From Flammulina velutipes (Eukaryota; Basidiomycota; Agaricomycetes; Agaricales; Physalacriaceae): a stretch of DNA of 64,000 nt. The notes below the pieces were generated by a model. The model did not search any database. It was not told the origin of the DNA and saw only the letters and a list, made by a program, of their open reading frames with translations. This document shows, in pieces, positions 20,941 to 31,953 of the stretch (within the stretch, counting starts at the first letter, position 1; each line of letters opens with the position of its first letter). A program made the translations under genes and the position numbers. Location: NCBI GenBank assembly GCA_011800155.1, contig CM022369.1, positions 2,294,001 to 2,358,000 of the forward strand, read 5' to 3'.

Positions 20941-22369
20941 CTAGGACGAAGCATATCGTAAGCCAACATTGCGAACGCCACAACAATGATGGAAGATCCC
21001 ACTACGCTTCCTACTGTGATGGCTTTCAGTCCGGCGCCCCATAGGATGTCTGCTATGAAGACCAGGACGATGGTCAGGAGGCCGCCGACGGAAGTCATTA
21101 TTGGTCCCCACATAGCGAGAAGAACCTACAACAAGGTCAGATACAGCGTTCGCATACGAGCATAACACCCGCGACCTACCATGAATCCCGCATTGAATAC
21201 CACCCCACTGAGAGCAATAGCCACGATCCCGGATGCTGTGGCCCATCGAGTAGGCAATGCAAACGTTTCGATCTCCAAGTAGTGCAGTAGGGGAAGTGGA
21301 ATCCATAGGACGAGCATCGTGCATATACCGATTACCGAAGTAAGGAAGTTTGGATGGAATCCAAATGGTGGGGGTTGGGCGCCGTCTTCGTCTTTGACTG
21401 AGACCGTTTCTGAGTCCTCGCCCGACGCAGGGAGAGGCTCATACATTCCCTCGGAGGCCAGCTCGGGGTCGGATGGTAATGCAGCGTACTTTTTGTACAT
21501 GACCTGATACAAGGCGTATAGGACCGATGCCAGCAACGTGAGGAGATCCCCAATGAGAGGAGCTGTGGGTCTGGGAATAAGGGTGGCGGCGCTGTGCTCG
21601 TCGGACGGTTTCGAGGTAGTTCCCCCGTATACGACGACGAGTACTCCAAGAGTGGCGAGGATGACCGCTAGTAGCCTACGGGTCTCCCATTGTAGATGAA
21701 AGATCTTGACCGAGATAATGTAGGCGAAGAAGGCGTTGGTATTCCATATCGCTATCGTGTGGTTAGACTGACTATAACGGGTTCCAGCTGGCAAAGTGCA
21801 TACCTGTTACGTCACTGACACTGTAGATGGTATCAGTAGGCTGATAGTAGATGCGTGGATGCGAGTGTACTTACGAGGCGAGGGTTATTGATGCAAACCA
21901 TAGCATGCCCGGAAGGTTACAGGCCGTCGTCAAGATGAGTATGAAGAAGAGGAATTTAGCGCGAGGGAATGGTGCGGTGCTTCCCGGGTTTAGATGTTCG
22001 GAGACGGCAGCGATGAGGCCTTTGATTAGAGATTCGGTAGTGTAGCTCGTTGTCGCCTTTAGATAGAGCAGGTGCAGAGGGAATATGATAGCAAACGATG
22101 AGTGCACGAGATAACTGCATACTAATCAACGTCTGTGGCTTGGCATAAAATATGATACTCACAAGATAAAGAATGGTTTTCGATATCCGAGCGTCGTTTG
22201 GACATACTGAGGACAGTTAGACCGTAGATAGCATCGATACTGAAGGGCCGCATACCTGCGTGATTTCGCTCTCAACGACAAATGCGATGAGCGTACATAC
22301 GAATACGACGGAGGCAAACGTGCGACCGACACGCGGCAGCGACGACGGGTTATCGTGGTGGTGGGACAT
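20941..22369 (-). CDS. SLC35F/EamA-type membrane transporter (YML018C/THI74-like)
   Basis: Multi-span drug/metabolite transporter superfamily protein. About ten hydrophobic helices are visible, including FFILYLVHSSFAIIFPLHLL, FILILTTACNLPGMLWFAS, the conserved VSDVTAIWNTNAFFAYI after the first repeat, LLAVILATLGVLVVVYGG and LIGDLLTLLASVLYALYQVMYK. A long acidic loop near the middle (ASGEDSETVSVKDEDG) separates the two halves. The fungal homologues are vacuolar or plasma membrane proteins of unknown substrate. The start at 22369 (MSHHHDNPSS) is preferred over the in-frame ATG 36 bp upstream because it leaves space for a promoter. One exon is just 17 nt (21804-21820). Confidence 0.85.
21804..21820 (-). 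other. 17-nt exon of the SLC35F-like gene
   Basis: Encodes S-V-S-D-V-T across its edges. Acceptor CTACAG, donor GTATGC; needed to link ITLAS to AIWNTNA. Confidence 0.75.
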
Positions 22370-22466
22370 GAGCAAGATACATAAAGCCGACGCCGCGTTC
22401 AGCACAGGGGGTCATGTGATAGCCGGCTTTCATTCTCCACCATCACCGCAGAAAAAGTTTGTTGCA

Positions 22467-23830
22467 ATGCCTCGTCGACCTCGTCCTGCGTCAAGGCAAA
22501 TACCAGAAAAAGAGCAGACAGGAAAGCGCAAAGCGGAACCCAGTAAACCGCGAAATAAGCCAACGATCGTGGAGGAAGAAGCAAAGTCAGATCCAGAGTC
22601 GACTCATGAGGAAGAGGAAAGCGACGCCTCTAGTGCAGAGGAAGACAGCGAAGAGGAGATAGAAGACGAAGACGCAGATGCAGACGCTCCCAGGATCGTG
22701 CAATGGATGGATGATGAAGAGGAATGGGAGGACGAGGAAGAACCTGTCGCTGGACCTTCTACATCAGTGAGTCCCTTGTTGCATGGCCTACATAACGTTA
22801 ACATTGTTAGAAAAACATAGCAAAAGGTCTGTCGCAGAATGCCTTCATTTTTGCATTTGCCTGAACTTTTCTAGATCTTTCATCTCTATCCATGGGCTCC
22901 TTACGAACAGCTCAGCGGACCCTCACGCAGGCTGAAGCACTAGGCTCTGACGACGACGACGAGGACGATGGCGAAGCGCCCAAACCTACTTTAACGAAAG
23001 GAAAAGAAAGAGAGAAACCAGAGTGGGAGGCTCATCCAAAGCCTATCATTCAGTCTCGTGCGAACAAGCATGCGTACGTCTCACGCAATCACATACTCGG
23101 CTTGCTTTCTGATGTCATCTCAGCCCTGTAGAAGTTACGTCCAAACGACCCGTCAGTCGAAAACGCACAGTTGTCGAGGTCAAGACGGTGGTATGTACGT
23201 CGAATTCAGTTGAGAACGGATACCTGACTCTTTCTATAGCAGGCTCGGGATCCCCGCTTCATCCCTCTATCTGGAGAGTACTCTGCCGAAAAGTTCCAGC
23301 AGAACTATTCATTCCTATCTGAGGCACACAAGACGGAACTGAGCGTGTTGCGCGAAAACCTAAAGCGTGCGAAAAAGCTATTACAATCTTCGCCCAAGAA
23401 CTTGCGTGCGGAGAGAGAGGCTGAAGTGTGGCGACTAGAACTTACAGTGAAGCGAGCGGAGAGCGATGTGAATAAGGATAGGCGTACTCAGGTTGAGAGC
23501 GAAGCTCTGGGACAGTTGAAGAAGGAGGAGAGGGGTAAGCGCGAGCAAGGCAAGGGCTCCTGGTTCTTGAAAGATGGTACGTTGCCTCTTATTTCCCGGG
23601 CTGTACTTGATCCTGACTTTATTTTAGCTGAGAAGAAGAAATATTTGACCAAGGCGCGTTATGATGCTCTTGCGTCCTCAGGTGGAGACCGGGCAGTGAA
23701 GAGAGCAATTGAGAAAAAGCAGAAAAAGATCGGGCAAAAAGAGAAGAAATCTCGACCATTTGGCAAACGCAAGTCTGGTCACAGTGAAGGGGGTGAAGAG
23801 CGATTTAACAAACGAAGGAGAGTCGAGTAG
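22467..23830 (+). CDS. RRP36: rRNA biogenesis protein RRP36
   Basis: Component of the early pre-rRNA processome, needed for 18S rRNA cleavages at A0-A2. The N-terminus is basic (MPRRPRPASRQ) followed by long acidic Glu/Asp/Ser tracts. The conserved domain starts at SRANKHAPVEVTSKRPVSRK, then RDPRFIPLSGEY, a coiled-coil of Glu/Lys/Arg, and the family ending GSWFLKDAEKKKYL followed by a Lys/Arg-rich tail (nucleolar signal-like). Six or more exons are needed; one is 16 nt (22811-22826). It shares a 97-bp divergent promoter with the transporter gene. Confidence 0.92.
22811..22826 (+). other. 16-nt exon of RRP36
   Basis: Encodes KNIAK plus one base. Acceptor TTGTTAG, donor G|GTCTGT. It links the acidic region to DLSSLSMGS in frame. 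Confidence 0.65.
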
Positions 23831-23983
23831 TTAGTAATGTCGGAGACGGAGGTGAAAATGCATTTGATCCGTCAACTTGATGAACCACCTTGTCCTTGTA
23901 CCGATACATGCCATTCCGCATTTTCATATAGTCGTTGGCTAGATGCTGCCAGCAGCAGCCAGCCGACAGCGAACTAGTCGATA

Positions 23984-26389
23984 ATGTCTCTGCCCGACGT
24001 TAATCCTACCATACCACCAGCCCCGCCAGACGACGACCACGACAATGACAACGACAGCATCTTCAGCGACGACGACATCTACAGAGGCTCGGCGCCACCT
24101 TCGCTACGCCAAAGCTCCATTTCCTTATCATCCTCAAGCTCCTCCAGCTCGTCCTCGGGATCTTTTCTAGGTGTCAGGCTGGGTGCCATCGCCAATGTCC
24201 TTGAACACGCCATCAGTCACTGGGCAGGAGGTGGCTCGTCGTCGTCGTCATCCTCATCCTCCAAATCTTCCGTAGTCACCCTCACCAAGTCCCAGATGGC
24301 TCGCAAACGACGACGACGCCCGAGCATGGGCAACCTGCATAGTGATCAGTCGGAGAGGGACATTGCAGCACGAATCAGCGTCATTAAAGCCAGAGAGGAA
24401 TCCAGACAGGTTCCCCGCCAATTCTGCCTCTACCTTCCACCCGTTTACCGCTCATATGTATCTGCCGATGGCCCTCAAGATTCCCTAAACGACAACCAGA
24501 AGGTCACCCTCAGCTCATCCTTGTCCTTTGTCCTTGGCCAACTGGATACCGTATTGAAGAAGGCGTCCAAAGCGAAACGTCGAGCAGCGAGATCTCCGTC
24601 GCCTGGTCCGCCGCCTCCCCTTCCACATCACGACTTCATGATGCCAGATTCCATTAAAGTTCCCAGTCGTGCTGCATCCTTCAACGATTTACAGGCAGAA
24701 GGGCGCAGTCGGTCTAGAAAAGGGAAACAGAGGGATGGAGCGCCTGCTCCACGAATAGCTTTGGACCCCGCAGCCCCGAAGACATGGTATCTGGACGTTG
24801 CTTCCCCAACTGGAGCTGACATGCAGGCCATTGGCAAGGTACGTCGGGACTTTAACATCCCAGGACTCCAGCTCACTCATCACCCCAGCTCCTCCATTTA
24901 CATCCTTTGACGCTCGAAGATATTCTCCAGCAGGACCCTCGTGAAAAAGTCGAGGTCTTTTCGAAATTAGGCTACTATTTCATTTCCTTTCGAGCTATAG
25001 CGAGCAAGGCTGTACGTGGCGGCCTTCAGGCTAGATTGAACAAGAAAAGTGACGAGTCGGAGGATAATTCGGACGCGGGTATCATTGGGGAGGCGAACCT
25101 ATACCTTGTCGTGTTCAATGAAGGCATCTGCTCTGTACGTGAACTTTTCGTTTGGTCTGAGTAGAAACTTACACTTATTTAGTTCCATTTCACTGACATA
25201 GGCGGCAAGTCACTTCAAACTTCTTCCGCTTTTCTATCATTCTAAGCTATCTCTCAGAACACACGGATCGCGTCAGAAATCGTCTTTTTATGTTGGAGGG
25301 TGTTCGTAGCCTTTCTGCTGGTATGTTATTGTGTATGCAAACTTGTTCTAGCTACTCACTGTTCTCTCAGCTTGGATTGCCCATGGCCTCCTTGATTCCG
25401 TGGTGGATTCTTTCTTCCCCTTCTTGGAAGAGATAGATGAAGAAGTAGCTGCTATCGAGGACTTGGTCTTCTCATACGGAGAGAAGGCGACGAATAGTCA
25501 GGAGACACTAGTCAACTCCTCGGAAGAGAAAGTAGACTCACCTCCCCCACTACCAACCAACGACGTCAGCGAGAAAGATAGTTCTCTTCTCACCTTCTCG
25601 GAGAAACTGCCTTTGGAGAAGGGCAGTCTTAAAAAAACTCGTTTTGCCGTTGGTCGGACACCACTCCCACTTCTGTTCAGGAGACTCCGTCGATTCGTTC
25701 TATCGAAGACGCATCCTCAAAAGAGCGAGGAGCAAGGAACGCCTAGCCCAACACTTTTGACTTTGCGTCGCATGGCGAAGGCGAGACGTCTGGTCACGTC
25801 CTTGACACGGCTTTTGGCGGTGAAATCCGACGTCGTCCTGCAGATTAGGAAGAGACTGCTGATCGCCAACATGGGGTCTCATGATAAAAGCAACGAAGCA
25901 TCAGACATTGCCATTTACATGGGTGATGTTCATGGTACGCTCTTCATGCTCCGTAAAGCGACCTTTGATCGAACCTTTTGTAGATCACATTTTGACCTTA
26001 CAACATTCACTGGCCCATTATGAACGGATGTTAAGCCAATCGCACCCGCTGTATCTATCCCAACTGCGAACCACTGCGGAGCTCACAAAGCAAGGTACTG
26101 ACAAAGCCCTCATTATGCTCACAGTTGTGAGTATTGGTGTTCTGTGTGTTCAACCTATCACTGGTTCGTTCATCTCTATCCCTATCACCAATTTATAGAT
26201 GCTCACCTGAGAATCCAAGGTATTTTGTCCACGAATGTGACTGTCCCAGCAAATGCGAGCACAGTCGACGATCCGTATAATGTCTTTGGCATCGTTATTG
26301 CCTTGGTCTTCATCACTCTTTTGGTTTACCTCCGCTACGCCCGCCTCTGGTGGAACCAAGCAAAACGACGACGTAACGTGGCTCTGTAG
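23984..26389 (+). CDS. CorA/ALR-type magnesium (metal ion) transporter
   Basis: Membrane metal-ion channel of the CorA superfamily, fungal ALR1/MNR2 branch. A long Ser-rich disordered N-terminus (poly-Ser runs at about 24130 and 24240) precedes the soluble domain with WYLDVASPTGADM, LHLHPLTLEDILQQDPREK, YYFISFRA and FHFTDI. The large middle insert is acidic. A long helix, RRMAKARRLVTSLTR through LQHSLAHYERML, leads to two C-terminal membrane spans: LIMLTVVSIGVLCVQPITG and a second spanning VFGIVIALVFITLLVY. The Gly-Met-Asn motif expected after the first span is replaced by S-T-N. Eight exons are needed, including a 22-nt exon and a GC-AG intron. The substrate is inferred from family only. Confidence 0.85.
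25183..25204 (+). other. 22-nt exon of the CorA-type gene
   Basis: Encodes FHFTDIG between a normal acceptor (TATTTAG) and a GC donor (G|GCAAGT). Confidence 0.6.
25205..25257 (+). other. GC-AG intron in the CorA-type gene
   Basis: Donor GCG|GCAAGT, acceptor CTCTCAG, 53 nt. It joins DIG to EHTDRVRNRL in frame. A GT donor at 25210 with a nearer acceptor would need a 38-nt intron, which is unlikely. Confidence 0.6.
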
Positions 26390-26819
26390 CCCAAGCATCG
26401 TATTCGCTGTTGTGTTATCGCTCTATATATCGGACTATTAGATACCCTCCCAGAAAGTATCTTACATATTCTTATCTGCTAATACTATACATCGCTTTGC
26501 GTCCTAACAACTGCTGATTCGCCCATTGCTTTCTGCGCTCGAAGCTGTCGTCATGTTTTCTTTGGTGCACTTTTGGCCAATCCGCACATCTAAATCTCGG
26601 TAGTCATTCGCCACCGCTGCAGCGCTCATCGCATCTCCTGCTCAAGGAAATATACTGTACTGCCTTAAACCAAGTTGAGAGTCCCTGCCCGGGCCTGAAT
26701 GCCGCAAGTCGGCCGTCCGATCATGTGCTGTTTGTCTTTCAACCATTCAACGCGTCGGAAATTCTGGAATACCACATCTTGAACGTCGCCTTGAACGACA
26801 ATCCTTTAGTCCAGCCACG
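26390..26819. promoter_or_regulatory. upstream region of kinase-like gene A, block shared with gene B
   Basis: From about 26707 to 26760 a block (GTCGG..TCCGATCA..TGTGCTGTTTG..ACGCGTCG) matches the region before the paralogue at 29162-29217. CTTGAACGTCGCCTT at about 26781-26795 also recurs near 29226-29240. Nothing else is recognised. Confidence 0.55.
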
Positions 26820-28975
26820 ATGACTCGCCGCACTAATCTGGAAAAGTTACTTGACTTCAATCCCCCTTCTTTTTCCAAGAACATCGGCGCCTTCCCAGAT
26901 ATCATCCCTGTGTTCTTTCACGACACACATATCGACGAAAGTCTCATCTTGAAGAACGTCAAACTTTTGCCTTCCTTCTTCGATGATGTTTCTTCAGCCG
27001 TAGATCGTCATTTTCCCGAGGAATCTCGCTCGCAGGATTACCATGATATGCAATACTGGGATGAAACGGCGTACGACGACACTCCGCTAAAGACAACGGC
27101 GTATGAGATCGCATATATTCACTCTATTGGTGCTCCTTTAGGTTGTTGTCGGATTGCCTCCAGTACACTCCTACATCCCGACCAACCAACTCTTCATACT
27201 GCTTTTTCTTGGGGTATCGTTGGCTGTATTCCCAATAGAGAGCAGGATCGCGAAGACTACGACTTCTACGTCCAAAACCAAGGCCTTCGCATCATCGATA
27301 TCAAGACTAACGCGGAGAATTTCAAGGCATACTCTCCCGCTACCAAGAAGAAGATTCTATCTCTAGTGGAGGTTCAGCCTGTCTTTGCGGTGGGGATGTT
27401 TCTGTGTCCTTCAGTCCATTCATTAGTAGAGGATATCGAGAAGTTAGCGGACCTGGATAGGTTTCCTTGGATAGCTAATTCTTTGCCCCAAGGGAAAGCT
27501 CCAAAAAGCAGGGTGGCGAAACCTCACGACGCGCAGGAAACGATGTGGTCATTACCGAAGGACTCATTTTTTTCCACGAGGTATACCTTGAGGGAGACAC
27601 CTGCTCGAAAGATGGCCGGAGCTCCCAGAGGTGGTGCGCTCCTCAACCCGAAGACAATCGCAACGGTAAAGAGAGCGATCGCGTTTCCCAAACCGTATCA
27701 TTTTGTGCAGCGCGTAAGCATTTGGTCCTTAGTGTGCTGCTTGGATTGACATAATCATAACCCAGGCATGGGCCAACGCAGTTAGATGTGACGCGACATT
27801 CATCATTTTCGACTGTGGCAACTGCTCTCGTGTCGGCGTTCGACATCGTCAATCCCAAACTCTGTTTGTATCTCCTTTGCTGGATGTCTGTCATTCCAAG
27901 GACCCATCGTACGGTCGAATATGGACTGGCTTGCATTTAGCTATCGTTCATGATGTGTTGCAGCGCCACCCAGATATCCAAAGGATGTCGGAGAATCACA
28001 CTACACAGGACTCTTCGTATAAGAAGCGGAAGGCACCTCCGCTGCAGGAGACGAAGGATACAAAGCGGCGTAAGACCAACACACCTGCCTCCAAAAGTTC
28101 CATAACTCACAAAGCACAGTCTGTATGTGTTTATAACCTTAACAATCTGACTTGAACCGACTTATCAATATCACAGGATACAGAGGCGTTGTTCGATTCT
28201 CGCTCGGTGATAGCTATCTATCTACAATACGGGATATACAACTCTCCAACCCCTACACTCCTTTTGAAGCCAGGGCGCAAGAGGCAGGTGAACTACAAGC
28301 CTACTGAATATCTTACGATCATTCTTGATCGGCGTCTTGGAAGTGGCGCTACTGGCGAAGTCTACGCAGCGCATCTAGGGCCTCCTCATGGCAAGCTCAA
28401 TCATCCACCTTTAGTGGTCAAGTTGGCCACAACTTACGAGCGTCTATGCTCTCTCAGACACGAATACGATGTATATTGCCATCTTCGCAGACACCGAGTC
28501 CAGGGCATTCCTTACGTCTTTGAATTTTATCAGGACGGAAACCCAAATTTCGGTGTTTTGGTAATGAACAATGTGGGGATTCCGTTCGGAAAGAGAAAAA
28601 GCTCAGTATCTCCTGGGATTACCATAACTCTGGCAGAAAGGTAAGCGTCATTCCATCTCTAGGCAAACTCAAAGCTAATTTTCTCTCAGTGAACAACTCC
28701 GAGCAATCATGTCTGCGATACACGCTGCTGGGGTTTTACACCGTGATGTACGCTCCTGGAATCTGACGTTCTCACCTTCTGGAGATGTCAATGTCATCGA
28801 TTTCGATCGTGCCAGTTTACACGCACGCGAAGAGCAATACAAGACAGAATTACAGAGGCTTGAACGGTTTATCGAGGGTCAAAGTATAGACGATGAATCG
28901 ATGATAGGCTCAGAGGACATACCATCTAACATAGAAGATCTAGTAAATAACAATGATCTTGATGTTTGGGCATAG
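26820..28975 (+). CDS. kinase-like protein A, basidiomycete-type tandem paralogue
   Basis: Four exons (26820-27713, 27766-28122, 28177-28640, 28690-28975) give 666 residues. The first 370 or so residues are an uncharacterised folded domain (DIIPVFFHDTHIDES, LGCCRIASSTLLHP, FDCGNCSRVGVRHR, HSKDPSYGRIW). A bipartite nuclear-localisation-like signal follows near 28020-28080 (KKRK and KRRK about 12 residues apart). The kinase-like domain has a P-loop LGSGATGEVYAAHL (about residue 472), VVKLA with the ATP-binding Lys, a catalytic loop HRDVRSWNL (about residue 588) and DFD in place of the usual DFG. Activity is therefore possible but atypical. Gene B downstream is its tandem copy. Exact family name is unclear; it resembles expanded basidiomycete kinases. 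Confidence 0.85.
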
Positions 28976-29281
28976 GTACATAGGTATCCGTGTATGCTCC
29001 ATTATGTTTCTCTTAGACTCCTTTAGCGTCCGACTCTGTTTGAGCTTGTCCTCACATTATATTATCGTGCATGTCCGTTCAAGTCAGCCACTGCTAAATC
29101 TCATTATGCCGTTGTGTGGCGGCGTACCGGCATTTGCCGGTCTTCTGTAGATGAATATCGGCAGTCGGTCCGATCACATCATGTGTTGTTTGTTGTCAAA
29201 CCATTTGACGCGTCGTAGAGCTCAGCTTGAACGTTGCCTTTCACGCTGCTGATTTATCTCTTCTGTCTCAGTCTAGCTACA
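28976..29281. promoter_or_regulatory. intergenic region between kinase-like genes A and B
   Basis: Contains a perfect inverted repeat ACCGGCATTTGCCGGT (29126-29141) and the promoter block shared with gene A. No coding frame is supported. Confidence 0.5.
29126..29141. repeat. 16-bp perfect inverted repeat
   Basis: ACCGGCA-TT-TGCCGGT, located 140 bp before the start of kinase-like gene B. It could be a dimeric regulator site; the copy upstream of gene A lacks it. Confidence 0.5.
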
Positions 29282-31416
29282 ATGTCCCGCCGTAACAACC
29301 TGGACGAGATACTTGGCTTCAATCCCCCATCCTTCTCTAAATACACCCGCGCCATCCCAGATATTTTTCCCGTGTTCTTTCACGACACACATATCGATGA
29401 AAATCTCACCCTGAAGCGCGTCAAACTCATGCCTTCGCTCTTCAATGATCTTTCTGCAGCCGTAGACCATCTTTTCCCTGAGGCATCTCGCTTGCCGGCC
29501 TTCCATGACATGCGTTATTGGGTTAGGACGGCGTACGACGATACTCCACAAAAGACGAAAGCTTACCAAATTTCAAATCTTCAAGCTGCTGGTGCTGCCT
29601 TGGGCTGTTGCCGGATCGCCTCTAGCACACTCATCCATCCCGACGAACCATCCCTCTACAGCGCCTTTTCTTGGGGTACCGTGGATTGTATTCCTGATGA
29701 AATGGAATACGAGGATCGCGATTTTTACGTTCAAAATCAAGGTCTTCGTATCGGTGATATCAACGGTGTGGATAATGAAGACTTCAAACAATTCTCTATC
29801 GCCAATAGGAAGAAAATATCGTCTTTGGCAGAGAGATTCCCAGTCTTGGCTGTGGGGATGTTTTTCTCTCCTTCGGTCAAGTCAATATTGGAGGATATTG
29901 GGCAGCTGGCGGAGCTGGATAAGTTCCCTTGGATAGCTAACTCTATGCCAAAAGGACAAGCCCCGAAGTACGGTGTGTCGAAGCCTCACGACGCGAGAGA
30001 GACGATGTGGAATTTGCCAGAGGATATAACACCCACTGTTAGGTATACTTTGAGGAACACGGCTACCCAGAGCTCCAGGCCCGGTGCACTTAGCAATCCG
30101 AAGACAATAGCAACGGTGAAAAGAGCGTACGTATGTCCGGAGCCCTACCATTTTGTACATCGTGTAAGTCGCTTGTCGTCATATTGCTTGGATTGACTTT
30201 ACCCACAGGCATGGGCGAATGCAGTTAGATGCGACGCTACAGTCATCGTTTTTGACTGCGGCAACTTCTCTCGTATTGGTATCCGACATCGCCAGTCTCA
30301 AACTCTATTCTTGTCTCCCTTGCTGGATGTCTGCCATTCCAAAGATCCCTCGTATGGTCGAATATGGGTTGGCTTGCATCTAGCCATCTTCCATGATGTG
30401 CTACAGCGTCAATCGAATATTGAAAAAATGCCCGAGGTTCACTGCACACAAGTTCCCTCGGTTTCCCCTTCCAAACGGAAGGCGCCAACACTACAGAAGG
30501 GCGATACGAAGCGGCGCAAAACTGACACGCAAAATTCTGCTCATCGAGCTCAGTCTGTGAGTACTCTTCCGACTTGTATGGTGATAAATCAACTCGAACA
30601 TCACCATCATAGGATACAGATGCCCTTTTTGCCTCTCGCTCAGTGATAGCTGTCTACATGCAATATGGGCGATACAACTCACCGACACCCACTCTCCTTT
30701 TGAAGCCAGGACGCAAAAGGCAGACAGCTTACAAGCCTGCTGAATATCTTACAATCATTCTTGACCGGCGTCTTGGGAGTGGTGCTGTCGGCGAAGTCTA
30801 CGCAGCACATCTAGGACCACCGCACAGCAAGATCAAGCATCCACCTTTAGTGGTGAAGCTGGCTACCACTTACGAACACCTATGCTCCCTCAGACACGAG
30901 TACGACGTATATTGCCATCTACGCGAGCGTCGAGTCCAAGGAATTCCGCATATCTTTGGATTCTATCAGGATGGATACCCGAATTTTGGTGTCCTAGTAA
31001 TGAGCAACGTAGGGACACCTTTTGGAAGGCGTAAGAGCTCAACTTCGTCAGGCATCGCATTAACTCCAGCGGAAGGGTACTAAGTGTTCACCAATCCATC
31101 TCTGGGTCTGGAAACTTACTGTCATCTTCTCAGCGAACAGCTTCGAAACATCATATCCGAGATACACCGTGCTGGAGTGCTGCATCGTGATGTTCGCTCA
31201 TGGAACTTGATGTTCTCACCTTCCGGCGAGGTCACTGTCATTGATTTCGATCGTGCCAGTCTGCATGCCCACGAGGACAACTTTGAAGCGGAAAGACAGA
31301 GACTTGAGCGTTTTCTCGGGGGTAAAAGTGTGGATGGCGAACCGATGATTGGTGCAGAGGACATGCCGTCTAACATCGAGGACTTAGTGAACGACAACTT
31401 ACCGGAATCGAATTGA
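29282..31416 (+). CDS. kinase-like protein B, tandem paralogue of A
   Basis: Same four-exon layout, intron phases and domain order as gene A, so the pair arose by tandem duplication. The start is the ATG at 29282 (MSRRNNLDEI), matching MTRRTNLEKL in A; the frame opens upstream but has no other ATG. The kinase-like domain has LGSGAVGEVYAAHL, VVKLA, HRDVRSWNLM and VIDFDRAS. A basic patch KRKAP..KRRKTD sits at the same place as in A. The N-terminal domain keeps DIFPVFFHDTHIDE, LGCCRIASSTLIHP, FDCGNFSRIGIRHR and HSKDPSYGRIW. Divergence is scattered and without frame breaks, which suggests both copies are under constraint. Confidence 0.85.
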
Positions 31417-31775
31417 TATGTCGGGAGGCATTATGCGATATCACATACCTGGTGGTTTTACTTTGTCAGAACGGCGGCCCACCGAAAGCCTTGATTATTT
31501 GAAAGAACATGATAGAGCTCTAAGTGTAATGTGAACGTTTTGAACACTTGAGCGTGTGTCGGGCGCAGATGCCAAACATCAGCAGGTCGGGCCGGAAGCC
31601 GTAGGCTGCATGTTAAGTAGTGTTAAGTTAGCTTGATAACGATGACACGCCACAACTCCAAAGCTCTTCTATAAACGCCACTGACCGTGCGCTTGCCTTC
31701 TCATTCTGGAAGAGCTGCTCAGTCTTAATACTCTTTCCTCCCGATCCACGCACACCCGCGGCTATAAAAATCGAT
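31417..31775. other. region between gene B and the third, broken copy
   Basis: No gene seen. A weak resemblance to the shared upstream block (AGCAGGTCGGGCCGG near 31580) may be the decayed promoter of copy three; the match is too short to be certain. Confidence 0.3.
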
Positions 31776-31906
31776 TCCTGTGTTCTTCTACGACGCTTAT
31801 CGACGAAAATCTCATCTTGAAGGACGTCAAACTCCATTCTTCGACGAACTGTCTTCAACTGTAGATTATCTCTTCATCGAGGAATTTCATTCACAGGACC
31901 ACCTCT
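31776..31906 (+). pseudogene. 5' fragment of a third kinase-like copy
   Basis: About 130 bp closely match the start region of genes A and B: CCTGTGTTCTTCTACGACGC, ATCGACGAAAATCTCATC and CTTGAAGGACGTCAAACT occur in the same order, followed by GAGGAATTTCATTCACAGGA, which is closest to gene A. Small deletions shift the frame and the match ends near 31906, so this is a remnant. The rest of the gene body is missing here; see the tail fragment at 33213. Confidence 0.75.
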
Positions 31907-31953
31907 AACCAGTGTCTACTAGGGTGCCAAAACGCACAAACTCCACGATAGGG

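Noticed and set aside
24120..24270. Poly-Ser runs as possible microsatellite repeats
   Set aside because: They are in frame within the disordered N-terminus of the CorA-type protein with mixed Ser codons; ordinary low-complexity coding.
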